Below are positions 1-6,841 of a stretch of 28,678 nt of DNA, one piece after another. Under the pieces are notes generated by a model that did not search any database, was not told the DNA's origin, and saw nothing but the letters and a program-made list of their open reading frames with translations. This stretch comes from JANWYT01 sp046719465. Lineage in GTDB: Bacteria > Chloroflexota > Anaerolineae > Aggregatilineales > Phototrophicaceae. The stretch is from contig JBDNCV010000036.1 in assembly GCA_046719465.1 (NCBI GenBank), forward strand, positions 1 through 28,678. Reading direction: 5' to 3'. Position 1 is the stretch's first letter; every line of letters starts with the position of its first letter. The translations under genes and the position numbers were made by a program.

Positions 1-15
1 AGGAGGCTTGCTCGC

Positions 16-35
16 GGGCAAGGCACGCCTTGCCC
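16..35. repeat. Palindrome GGGCAAGGC-AC-GCCTTGCCC (repeat family B, copy 1)
   Basis: GGGCAAGGC (16-24) and GCCTTGCCC (27-35) form a perfect 9-bp inverted repeat around AC, followed by CCTAC. A closely related palindrome lies at 9553-9574. Palindromes of the general form GGGGC...GCCCC next to CTAC recur between genes in many bacterial genomes. That this one belongs to such a family is inference from two copies. Confidence 0.6.
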
Positions 36-74
36 CTACTGCCTTTACGGGCGTGTCGAAATAGCTGGTGCTGT

Positions 75-129
75 CCCTCGCCCCGTGTGGGAGAGGAACA
101 GGCTGGCCGCAGGCCAGACAGGGTGAGGG
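75..129. repeat. Long hairpin element with nested inner stem
   Basis: CCCTCGCCC (75-83) pairs with GGGTGAGGG (121-129) over 9 bp with one G-T pair. Inside it, CTGGCC (103-108) and GGCCAG (112-117) form a perfect 6-bp stem around GCA. The look (CCCTCGCCCC, GGGAGAGG, GGGTGAGGGG) is that of a dispersed intergenic repeat. Only this copy is in the window, so repeat status is inferred. Confidence 0.5.
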
Positions 130-154
130 GTCGATTGCGCATCGCCACCACGAT

Positions 155-183
155 AGACGCTCCCCTCTCGAAAGGGAGTGTCT
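155..183. repeat. 10-bp inverted repeat / hairpin
   Basis: AGACGCTCCC (155-164) pairs with GGGAGTGTCT (174-183) over 10 bp with one G-T wobble, leaving a 9-nt loop. It is one of four hairpins stacked downstream of priA. No function can be assigned. Confidence 0.5.
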
Positions 184-208
184 AGGCCGCAGCAGAAGGT
201 GGCCGTGC

Positions 209-294
209 GCCAGAGGCTCAAGCCTCTGGCTGGCGCGCGGGGGCTAAAGCCCCCTTCAGGGGGCGTGTTGCAGCCGGATGCTTTAGCGTCCGGC
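209..294. repeat. Three-hairpin composite repeat (family A, copy 1)
   Basis: Three hairpins in a row. Hairpin 1 has GCCAGAGGCT (209-218) and AGCCTCTGGC (221-230). Hairpin 2 has GGGGGCT (239-245) and AGCCCCC (248-254), with an alternative stem CCCCC-TTCA-GGGGG just after. Hairpin 3 has GCCGGATGC (273-281), TTTA, and GCGTCCGGC (286-294). A diverged copy with the same order and spacing lies at 24205-24291. The apexes are related: GCTCAAGC, GCTAAAGC, and GCTTTAGC (the reverse complement of GCTAAAGC). It starts about 30 bp past the priA stop and may also work as a terminator. Confidence 0.75.
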
Positions 295-326
295 GCTCAA
301 CTTTTCACTTCTTCAACTTGCCACTC

Positions 327-2807
327 TCAAAGCACATCGATGACATCGACATCGACGTAGACCTCTGGCAGGGGGCCGAGCTGGCGGACGAGGGCGGCAG
401 GATCAGCCGCGCGCAGCAGCACATGCCAGCGGTAGTGGTTGTCGATCTTGGTGAAGAAGGCGGGCGCGGGGCCAATGACGCTGGCGTCCGGCCAGTCCTC
501 AAAGCGGATCATGTTGTGCAGGCGCTCAGCGAGCTGTTCCACGCTGCGTTGGGCGTGCTGCGGGTTGGGGTGCTGCACCAACAGGCGCAGCATACGCCGA
601 AACGGTGGATAGCCCAGCTCACGGCGGTGTTTGATCTCCTCTCGGTAGAACGCCTCATAGTCGTGCTGGCTGGCCGCGCGGATGCTGGCGTGCTCTGGTT
701 GGTAGGTCTGGAGGATCACCTGCCCGCCCAACACCCCGCGCCCGGCCCGCCCGGCCACCTGCGTCAGCAGTTGGAAGGTGCGTTCCGAGGCGCGAAAGTC
801 TGGCAGCGCCAAGCCTAGATCGGCGCTCACCACCCCAACCAGCGTCACAAACGGCAGATCCAGCCCCTTAGCGATCATCTGCGTGCCGATCATGACCTGC
901 GCCTGCCGCTGGACAAAGCTGGCAAGGATGGCCTCATGCGCGTCGATGTTCTGGGCTGTGTCCGCGTCCCATCGGAGCGCACTCACGTCAGGGAACAAGC
1001 GTTTAAGTTCCGACTCAACCTGCTGGGTGCCCGCGCCAAAATAGCGAATGCGCTGGCTGGCGCATTGGGGGCACACCTTGAGCGCGGGCTGCATAAACCC
1101 ACAATGGTGGCAGCGCAGCGCCTCATCATGCCCGTGGTAGGTCATCGGCGTGGCACAGCGCGGGCACTTCTCTATGTAGCCACAGTCACGACAAAACACA
1201 TAGGTAGACTGGCCGCGCCGATTGAGGAACAAGATGGCCTGCTCGCCGCGCTCCAGCACGTCGGTCAGCGCGGTTTGCAGGGCACGACTGAACATGCTGG
1301 TGTTGCCCGCCTTCAACTCCTCGCGCATGTCCACCACCTGCACCGGCGGCAGGTCGATCATCATGCGGTCGCCATCTTGGGCGATGTAGCGCGTCGTCAC
1401 ACCGCCGCGTTGGGCTTGCGATTCAACGCGCAGACGATGCCCCATGATACGGTTCGGCAGGCGCAGGTAAGCGATCTGCCCCTCTTGCGCGCGATGGTAC
1501 ACCTCAAGGCTGGGGGTGGCGCTCCCCAACAACAGCGTTCCACCGCGCAGGCGCATCAGCCGTTCGGCCACGTCGCGCGCGTGGTAGTACGGCGGTTGAA
1601 CAGGGGGGGACTGCTTGTAGCTGCTGTCGTGTTCCTCGTCAAGGATGACCAGCCCCAGCTTACGCAGCGGCGCGAACAACGCCGAGCGCGTCCCGACGAT
1701 GACGTCGAGGTCACCGCGGCGCGCTCGCTGCCACGTGTCGTAACGCTCGCCTGTGGAAAGGCTGCTGTGCACCACGCCCACACGGTTGGGGAAGCGCGCC
1801 GCCACACGCTGAATCGTCTGTGGGGTGAGGGCAATCTCCGGCACAAGGAAGATAGCCTGCTGGCCGCGCTGGATCGTCTCTGCGATAGCGCGCAGATATA
1901 GCTCAGTCTTGCCGCTGCCCGTCACACCGTGCAGCAGCCCCACGCGGCCTTCCGCAGCGCGCATCAACCGCTGGATGCGCGCCCACACCTCGGCCTGCTC
2001 CGGTGTGAGGGTCGGTGGATCATGGGCGATGAAGTCTTGGTCAGCCAGTCGGTCACGGTAGACGACGCGCTCGCCCAGCAGGACGATCCCTTTACGTTCC
2101 AAGTTGAGCAGGTCGGTGCTGGTCGCGCCGACTGCGCTGGCGAGGTCGGCGGCATCCTGCGGGCTGTCAAACTGCGCCAGATACTCCACGATGACGCGAG
2201 CTTTAGCCCTCAACTTGAGCGCGGGCACATCACGGCGCGGCACGATAAGGCGCACCGTGCGGACGGTCTTGGGGCGCACAGTCGGCGCAGTCAGCACGCT
2301 GCTAAAGCAGATGAAGCCCTTGTGCTTAAGCGCGTTGAGCGCCTGCCGCACCCCCGCGCCGAAGTGTTTTTCCAACGTCGCCTCGCGCACATCCTGCTGC
2401 GCGCGCAAGTACGCCACGATGTCGGCCATCAGCCCATCAGGGAGCGCTGCATCCGGCAGCGGATCCACAAGGTTAACAACGCGCACGCTGCGCCCGGTGA
2501 AGGCTGGCGGCAGCCACAGCCACACCGCCGCGCCAACGCTGGCGAGGGTGGCCTCGCTCAGCCAATGGGCGAGCTGCACCTGCACGTCGTCGAGGACGGG
2601 CTGCGTGTCGAGCAGGTCGAGGATCGGTTTGGTGTGGGGGACGGCGCTGGTCTCATCCAGCGCCATGACGACGGCGGGCTGAGTGGTCGTCCCAAAGCCC
2701 ACCTTGACGAGATGCCCCACGCGCAGCGCCCCCAGCAGCGCCTCCGGCACATGGTAGGTGAACAACTGGTTCACCGGCACATTCAGCGCAACGTGGGCGT
2801 ACAGCAT
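327..2807 (-). CDS. priA: Primosomal protein N' (replication restart helicase PriA)
   Basis: PriA is a 3'-to-5' DNA helicase that recognises stalled forks and reloads the replicative helicase. The 826-residue product has the expected layout: an N-terminal DNA-binding region (about 1-110), a winged-helix-like part, then the helicase core. Walker A GVTGSGKTE is at about 294-302 and the DEEH box at 390-393. Eight cysteines at 539, 542, 548, 551, 566, 569, 579 and 582 are the paired zinc sites typical of PriA, and the C-terminal helicase motifs (GTQMIAKGLD, QVAGRAGR) follow. Length is close to, though somewhat above, that of well-studied PriA proteins. The ATG at 2807 is 11 bp after the LCP gene stop, so the two probably share a transcript. 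No strong ribosome binding site is visible. All key residues are present. Confidence 0.97.
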   Translation of the reverse strand: MLYAHVALNVPVNQLFTYHVPEALLGALRVGHLVKVGFGTTTQPAVVMALDETSAVPHTKPILDLLDTQPVLDDVQVQLAHWLSEATLASVGAAVWLWLPPAFTGRSVRVVNLVDPLPDAALPDGLMADIVAYLRAQQDVREATLEKHFGAGVRQALNALKHKGFICFSSVLTAPTVRPKTVRTVRLIVPRRDVPALKLRAKARVIVEYLAQFDSPQDAADLASAVGATSTDLLNLERKGIVLLGERVVYRDRLADQDFIAHDPPTLTPEQAEVWARIQRLMRAAEGRVGLLHGVTGSGKTELYLRAIAETIQRGQQAIFLVPEIALTPQTIQRVAARFPNRVGVVHSSLSTGERYDTWQRARRGDLDVIVGTRSALFAPLRKLGLVILDEEHDSSYKQSPPVQPPYYHARDVAERLMRLRGGTLLLGSATPSLEVYHRAQEGQIAYLRLPNRIMGHRLRVESQAQRGGVTTRYIAQDGDRMMIDLPPVQVVDMREELKAGNTSMFSRALQTALTDVLERGEQAILFLNRRGQSTYVFCRDCGYIEKCPRCATPMTYHGHDEALRCHHCGFMQPALKVCPQCASQRIRYFGAGTQQVESELKRLFPDVSALRWDADTAQNIDAHEAILASFVQRQAQVMIGTQMIAKGLDLPFVTLVGVVSADLGLALPDFRASERTFQLLTQVAGRAGRGVLGGQVILQTYQPEHASIRAASQHDYEAFYREEIKHRRELGYPPFRRMLRLLVQHPNPQHAQRSVEQLAERLHNMIRFEDWPDASVIGPAPAFFTKIDNHYRWHVLLRAADPAALVRQLGPLPEVYVDVDVIDVL

Positions 2808-2818
2808 TGAGCAGGACT

Positions 2819-4111
2819 CTATCCGTTCTCGTTGGCGATGGCTTCGCGCACGGGCGGCAGCACCGGCCGCGTGCAGGCGTAGCTCAGGTAATTGTAGCCG
2901 AGGTACACGGTGTAATCCACGCTGCGCAGCGGGTCAGGCTCCACGCGCACTCCCTCCTGCGTCGTCGACAGCACGCGCATCAACATGCTGAGATAGCCAC
3001 CCTTTTCATCGCCCGTGTGATCGATAATGTGATTCCAATAGCGGCGGCGCGTCTGTTGTTGGACGATTGTCGTGCGGAAGCCTTCCAGCTCCAAGCGGTC
3101 AGCGGCAATGCGCGCTATGAAGTCATACTCAGGGTTGTTCGTTCCATTAATCAGCGCCACGCTGGGCGGCGTCACTTGCACACGATGCGGCGTGCTGGCG
3201 TTGACCATCTGCTGCATAAGCTGCGCCACCGCGTCACGATCCATGATGAAGATGAAGCGACGGTCGGCGTCGGGCGTGTAGCCGCTGGTGATCTCGCGGT
3301 TCATGCGAAAACTGAAATACGAGATGTCGCTGGTAGAGAAGTCGATCAGATCGGGGACGAACGACAGCGCCACGTCCAGCGGCATATCAGTCGTGACGAT
3401 CCGCTCCCACGATGCCCAGAGCGTCGGCAGCGTCTCCAGCAGGCCGCGTGCCTGAATCCGCCGCCAGATCGCCCGCAGCACATCTTGCTGCCGCCGCCCG
3501 CGGTCAAGGTCGGTGCTGGTCATACGCGAGCGCACATACCACAACGCTGTGTCCCCGTCCATCGTGTAGACGCCCTGCTCCAGCGTGAAGCGGTAGTAAT
3601 TCTCCGCGACGCTGCGGTCAAGCTCGGGCGAGATCAAACGCCAATCTTGAAGGGCGCAGTCCACGCTGATGTTGATCCCGCCCAAGCTGTCGATCAAGCG
3701 AACGAAACCGCCAAAGTTGACCCGCGCGGTGTAATGCACCTCCACGCCGAGGTTGTAGCGGATCGTTGCCTTTAACTCGTCGATGCCGCTGTAGCCGTCA
3801 TCAGGGACGCGCTGGCCGTAGTAGTAGGCTTGGTTGAGCTTGGCCATGCGCTGCGTGTGGGGCAGATAGACGTAGAGATCGCGCGGCAGGTAAATGACCG
3901 CAGCGTGGCGCGTATCACGGTTGAACGAGATGAGGATCAGGCTGTCGGTGAGGCCGTTGCTGCCGCTGTTGTGCGTCGCCAAGCCCAGCAGCAGCACGTT
4001 CACGACGTTGTGGCCTTGCAGATCCACCATCGGCATGGGCGGCGGGATCTCTTGGGCGCGCGCCCCCCATGCCAACCAGCCGATCACCAGCAACCAGCCC
4101 CATGTGCGCAT
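2819..4111 (-). CDS. LytR-CpsA-Psr (LCP) family cell-wall polymer ligase
   Basis: LCP proteins transfer lipid-linked glycopolymers to the cell wall on the outer face of the membrane. The 430-residue protein begins with a short hydrophobic signal or anchor (residues 5-19). The LCP domain follows: the VLLLG strand at about 39-43, TDSLILIS with Asp56, YLPRDLYV with Arg77-Asp78, KLNQAY (91-96), DSLGGI (141-146), and ALWYVRSR with a downstream RGRRQQ segment. A LytR_C-like domain fits about residues 310-420 (VALINGTNNPEYDFIARIAADRL onward, shortened here to its hallmark NGTN). An AGGGGG ribosome binding site precedes the ATG at 4111. It is followed by priA after 11 bp. The exact substrate cannot be read from sequence. 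Confidence 0.93.
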   Translation of the reverse strand: MRTWGWLLVIGWLAWGARAQEIPPPMPMVDLQGHNVVNVLLLGLATHNSGSNGLTDSLILISFNRDTRHAAVIYLPRDLYVYLPHTQRMAKLNQAYYYGQRVPDDGYSGIDELKATIRYNLGVEVHYTARVNFGGFVRLIDSLGGINISVDCALQDWRLISPELDRSVAENYYRFTLEQGVYTMDGDTALWYVRSRMTSTDLDRGRRQQDVLRAIWRRIQARGLLETLPTLWASWERIVTTDMPLDVALSFVPDLIDFSTSDISYFSFRMNREITSGYTPDADRRFIFIMDRDAVAQLMQQMVNASTPHRVQVTPPSVALINGTNNPEYDFIARIAADRLELEGFRTTIVQQQTRRRYWNHIIDHTGDEKGGYLSMLMRVLSTTQEGVRVEPDPLRSVDYTVYLGYNYLSYACTRPVLPPVREAIANENG

Positions 4112-4135
4112 CGTTCCCCCTTGCTTACTTATCGC

Positions 4136-4153
4136 CTACAATTTCGATTGTAG
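4136..4153. promoter_or_regulatory. TTCG-capped hairpin between divergent genes
   Basis: CTACAAT (4136-4142), TTCG, ATTGTAG (4147-4153) is a perfect 7-bp inverted repeat with a UUCG-type loop when transcribed. Each arm reads TACAAT, a -10-like hexamer, on one strand. It lies 25-42 bp upstream of the LCP start and about 125 bp upstream of the thioredoxin-fold gene. It could be an operator, a promoter with dyad symmetry, or an RNA hairpin in the LCP leader. -35 matches are weak on both strands. Confidence 0.4.
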
Positions 4154-4277
4154 CGTGAGAGATAAACGCTCGCAGGGCGCGTACCCCATGATGATCCTAC
4201 GATTCGTTCACACTCGCTTAAGCAGTTTGTTGATGATTAGTGGAGAGGTCAACGAATCAACACAAGGGAGATACACC

Positions 4278-4736
4278 ATGACCGTTTTAACGCGCGCGCT
4301 GCTGATGCTGTTGATCGGTGTGGCAACTGCCGCCTGCCAACCAACGGCCGCGCCCACCGCTCAGCCCACCGTCCCGCCGCCTGCCGCCACTGAGCAGGCC
4401 TCCGAAGACGATGCCACCCCCACACCGGAGTCATCGTCGGCGGTCAATCAGACTGTCGCGTTCACCTTCTACGATTCACACGCGGCATGGTGTGGAACCT
4501 GCCGCGCCAACGAGCCGGTGCTGCAAGCGCTGGCCCAACAGTTCCAAGGGCGGATCGTCTTCGTCCGCGTCGACGTTGACAACCCCGCCGATACGCCCAC
4601 GCGCCAGCGCTTCGGGCTGGTGGATCGCTCGCAGTATGCGCTCGTCAACGCGCAGGGAGAGGTCGTTAAGCGCTGGTTCGGTTTCTTGAATGAGGCGCGG
4701 CTCGCCAGTGAGCTTGAGGCGTTGATCGCAGGCTAG
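4278..4736 (+). CDS. Thioredoxin-fold lipoprotein
   Basis: Predicted 152-residue lipoprotein, probably tethered outside the membrane and acting in thiol-disulfide chemistry. The start is ATG 4278, behind AAGGGAG (4264-4270); longer in-frame starts lack a site. A lipoprotein signal runs to Cys20 (VATAAC, with an atypical Thr at -3), then a Pro/Thr/Ala-rich linker to about 55. The thioredoxin domain covers about 58-152, with WCGTC (71-75) in place of the usual WCGPC, a VRVDVD strand, and a GEVVKRW segment near the end. The cis-proline that normally faces the active site appears to be missing: RSQYALV (117-123) aligns where a xxPTLLL pattern is usual, putting Gln119 in that place. The gene stands alone between two minus-strand genes. 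Confidence 0.85.
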   Translation: MTVLTRALLMLLIGVATAACQPTAAPTAQPTVPPPAATEQASEDDATPTPESSSAVNQTVAFTFYDSHAAWCGTCRANEPVLQALAQQFQGRIVFVRVDVDNPADTPTRQRFGLVDRSQYALVNAQGEVVKRWFGFLNEARLASELEALIAG

Positions 4737-4742
4737 GCGCTG

Positions 4743-5429
4743 CTAGGGCACCCACCCTAACCGGAACACCAGCATCGCATTCCCCAGCTCAAGGGTATCG
4801 CCGTCGTTCAGCCAGCGCGGCGTGCCCTTGACCTCAATGGCATTGACGCGCGTCCCGTTGCTGCTGTTGAGATCCACAATGGCCCAGCGCCCATTTTCGC
4901 GCGTCAGGCGGGCGTGTGGCCGTGAGACGCTGGCATCTTGCAGCAGCACCTCCCACGTGGCGCTGCTCGTAGCGCGGCCAATTGTCACCGTGTCGAGCAG
5001 CAGCGGGATCGTCTGGCCTTCTTGTGCGCCGCTCGTCACCAACAGCACGGCCTGCCCGCCGATCTCCGTCGGGCGCAGGACGGTTCCAGCTTGGGTCGCG
5101 TTCAGCAGGTGTTCTGCACCTGCGCTGAGGAACTCAATCGTTGGGACGAACAAGCGGATGATATCGCCTGCGAACAGCGGGAACGGCTCGGTGATGCGCG
5201 TGTCGTTGACGAACGTCCCGTTGCTGCTGTTGAGATCGCTAATGACGAAAATGCCATCCCGATAGCGAATCACCGCGTGATTGCGTGAGACGTGCTGGTC
5301 TGGAATAACGATGTCGTTGTTGGAGGCGCGCCCAATGGTGGCCGTTGCGCCCTCTAACAGCACATACTCGCGCGTCGCTTGTGTCGTGGGGTCTTTCCAG
5401 CGAAGCCGTGCGATGGCTTCCTCACTCAT
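4743..5429 (-). CDS. Protein with two FHA domains
   Basis: FHA domains bind phosphothreonine peptides. The 228-residue cytoplasmic protein has two: the first at about 20-100 (IGRASNND, SRNHA at 49-53, DLNSSNGTFVN at 65-75) and the second at about 135-225 (IGRATSS, SRPHA at 169-173, DLNSSNGTRVN). Both keep the GR, SxxH and NG signature residues. The ATG at 5429 is chosen because AGGAAAG lies 10 bp upstream; an in-frame ATG at 5489 would overlap a TATAAT-like -10. Both domains encode DLNSSNGT with the same 24 bases (4851-4874 and 5214-5237), which points to a fairly recent internal duplication or sequence exchange. No Ser/Thr kinase gene is adjacent. The M24 peptidase gene is 79 bp upstream. 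Confidence 0.93.
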   Translation of the reverse strand: MSEEAIARLRWKDPTTQATREYVLLEGATATIGRASNNDIVIPDQHVSRNHAVIRYRDGIFVISDLNSSNGTFVNDTRITEPFPLFAGDIIRLFVPTIEFLSAGAEHLLNATQAGTVLRPTEIGGQAVLLVTSGAQEGQTIPLLLDTVTIGRATSSATWEVLLQDASVSRPHARLTRENGRWAIVDLNSSNGTRVNAIEVKGTPRWLNDGDTLELGNAMLVFRLGWVP

Positions 5430-5472
5430 AGCCGCTCGTCTTTCCTGCAAACCATCTGTGATGCTGTAGTCA

Positions 5473-5478
5473 ATTATA
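5473..5478 (-). promoter_or_regulatory. Possible -10 box for the double-FHA gene
   Basis: TATAAT reads on the minus strand at 5478 to 5473, about 44 bp before the ATG at 5429. No good -35 hexamer or TGN extension is visible. The ATTATAAT core also reads TATAAT on the plus strand, but no plus-strand gene follows, so use by the FHA gene is the simpler reading. Confidence 0.4.
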
Positions 5479-5508
5479 ATCGAACGCACACCCCAGCGTG
5501 CCTTGTGT

Positions 5509-6735
5509 TTAGCCTCTCAGCGGCAGCAGCAAGTCCTTCTTGAAGGGCGTGATGCTCAGCAGCTGCCCATCCTCAGCCACGATGAAGCTGTCCTCGACGC
5601 GGATGCCGATGGCGCGGTCAGGGTAGTAGAGGCCCGGCTCAATCGTTACCACGTTTCCCACTTGGAATACATCTTCACGCTTAAGGTGGTGCATCGACGG
5701 CGCTTCGTGGATGTTCAAGCCAATGCCATGCCCCAAGCTGTGAACATAGCCCTCGGTTGGGTTGTTGGTCGTGCGCGGGGTGGGGTGGCCCTGCGCCTCG
5801 AAGAAATCCAACACGGCCTCTTGCAGCGTGTGTGTTGGCTTGCCCAGCGCGTAGGTCTCAAGGGCAATGTCGAAGGCGGTCATCACATCGTCGTAGAGCG
5901 CCTGCACTGGCGGCGGCACATGGCCGATGCACCATGTGCGCGTCATATCGTGATAGTAGCCGCCGCCCAACTCACGCGGGAAGAAGTCGAACACAATCGG
6001 CACGCCCACCATCAGCTCGGTCGGATCATCGCCGCGGCTGTGTGGGAATGCGCCATCGCGCCCGGGCGCGAAGATCATACCGGTGTCTTCAAGCCCAACG
6101 TCGAGCAGCGCCCGCCGCGCAAACCGCTTCACCGCGCCCACCGTCAGCGGCTGCCCCTCCGCGTTCACCACACGCCCGCTGGCATCGCTGCGATGGCTGC
6201 TGATGAACTCCCACACCTGCGCCACAACCGCGCTGGTGCGCTCCGCCACGCTGCGGATGCGCTCAACCTCGGCGGCGTCCTTCGTCAGGTAGGCCTCGTC
6301 GAACAGCGTTGGGCTGCCCTCGCCCACAAATTCATACTGCTCATAGTGGGCATTTAACTGCTGAAAGCGCTGGATCGTCGCGTTGATGTCGTCCACGCCA
6401 TACAAGCCCACCCGCCCCGCGTGGAGGCCGACCTGCTCCAACAAGCGCCCATACAGCAGGATAGAGGCCTGCTGCGCGCCATGCTCACGGTAGAGGTCGT
6501 AATAACCGAGGTCGCCATATGTGACGCAGCGATGGCCGCTCTTGCGCGCTTCCTCAATTTCCATCCCGTTGACCACCAGCAGCGGCTCCCCGTTGCACGC
6601 CTGCACCACAAAGCCGCCTGTCAAATGCGCCCCGTTGGTCAGGTAGCAGCGGACGCTGTTCTCGTGTTCCCCGCCGCCCACGATGAAGGCATCGAGGCCA
6701 CGCTGGGTCATCAGGCGGTTCAAATCGGCTTTCAT
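5509..6735 (-). CDS. M24 family metallopeptidase (Xaa-Pro dipeptidase/aminopeptidase type)
   Basis: The 408-residue protein has the creatinase-like N-terminal domain (about 1-150) and the pita-bread M24 catalytic domain (about 155-400). The five dimetal ligands can be placed: Asp250 and Asp263 (FDFFP and HDMTRTW), His336 (HSLGHGIGLNIHE), Glu366 (TIEPGLYY) and Glu381 (IRVEDS). The two aspartates are 13 residues apart rather than the 11 of classic E. coli PepP, so it belongs to a variant subgroup. The expected reaction is removal of an N-terminal residue before proline, or dipeptide cleavage; the sequence does not settle which. AAAGGA lies 8-9 bp before the ATG at 6735. The histidine kinase gene starts divergently about 105 bp away. 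Confidence 0.93.
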   Translation of the reverse strand: MKADLNRLMTQRGLDAFIVGGGEHENSVRCYLTNGAHLTGGFVVQACNGEPLLVVNGMEIEEARKSGHRCVTYGDLGYYDLYREHGAQQASILLYGRLLEQVGLHAGRVGLYGVDDINATIQRFQQLNAHYEQYEFVGEGSPTLFDEAYLTKDAAEVERIRSVAERTSAVVAQVWEFISSHRSDASGRVVNAEGQPLTVGAVKRFARRALLDVGLEDTGMIFAPGRDGAFPHSRGDDPTELMVGVPIVFDFFPRELGGGYYHDMTRTWCIGHVPPPVQALYDDVMTAFDIALETYALGKPTHTLQEAVLDFFEAQGHPTPRTTNNPTEGYVHSLGHGIGLNIHEAPSMHHLKREDVFQVGNVVTIEPGLYYPDRAIGIRVEDSFIVAEDGQLLSITPFKKDLLLPLRG

Positions 6736-6832
6736 GGGTGTGTCCTTTCAGGCTTGTGACGTGGGCATGTGGTGCACCGCTGCCTACAGCGCGTGGGCAA
6801 AAAATGTTCATCCACCAACTAAGTGGATTATG

Positions 6833-6841
6833 TGGTATAAT
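6833..6841 (+). promoter_or_regulatory. Extended -10 promoter for the PAS histidine kinase
   Basis: TGG followed by a perfect TATAAT (6836-6841) is a strong extended -10 element. No convincing -35 is seen 16-18 bp upstream. Transcription would begin near 6848, which is past the first good ATG (6840) of the kinase frame and favours a TTG start at 6876. Confidence 0.6.

Larger units (their letters stand above)
1..326. other. Gene-free region packed with palindromic elements
   Basis: I see no credible gene here. Four separate inverted-repeat structures lie in succession: a 9-bp perfect stem at 16-35, a long hairpin at 75-129, a 10-bp stem at 155-183, and a three-hairpin composite at 209-294. 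Each is listed separately. The region lies downstream of the priA stop codon (minus strand), so the nearest hairpins could also end priA transcription. Short frames that cross the region are made of repeat sequence and are not called as genes. Confidence 0.75.

Noticed and set aside
178..360. Short plus-strand frame across the first three-hairpin repeat
   Set aside because: Its codons are repeat sequence and the end of priA on the other strand; no ribosome binding site and no protein-like features.
2807..3775. Plus-strand frame of 322 codons opposite the LCP gene
   Set aside because: Antisense to an LCP gene with intact motifs; no start signal or recognisable domain.
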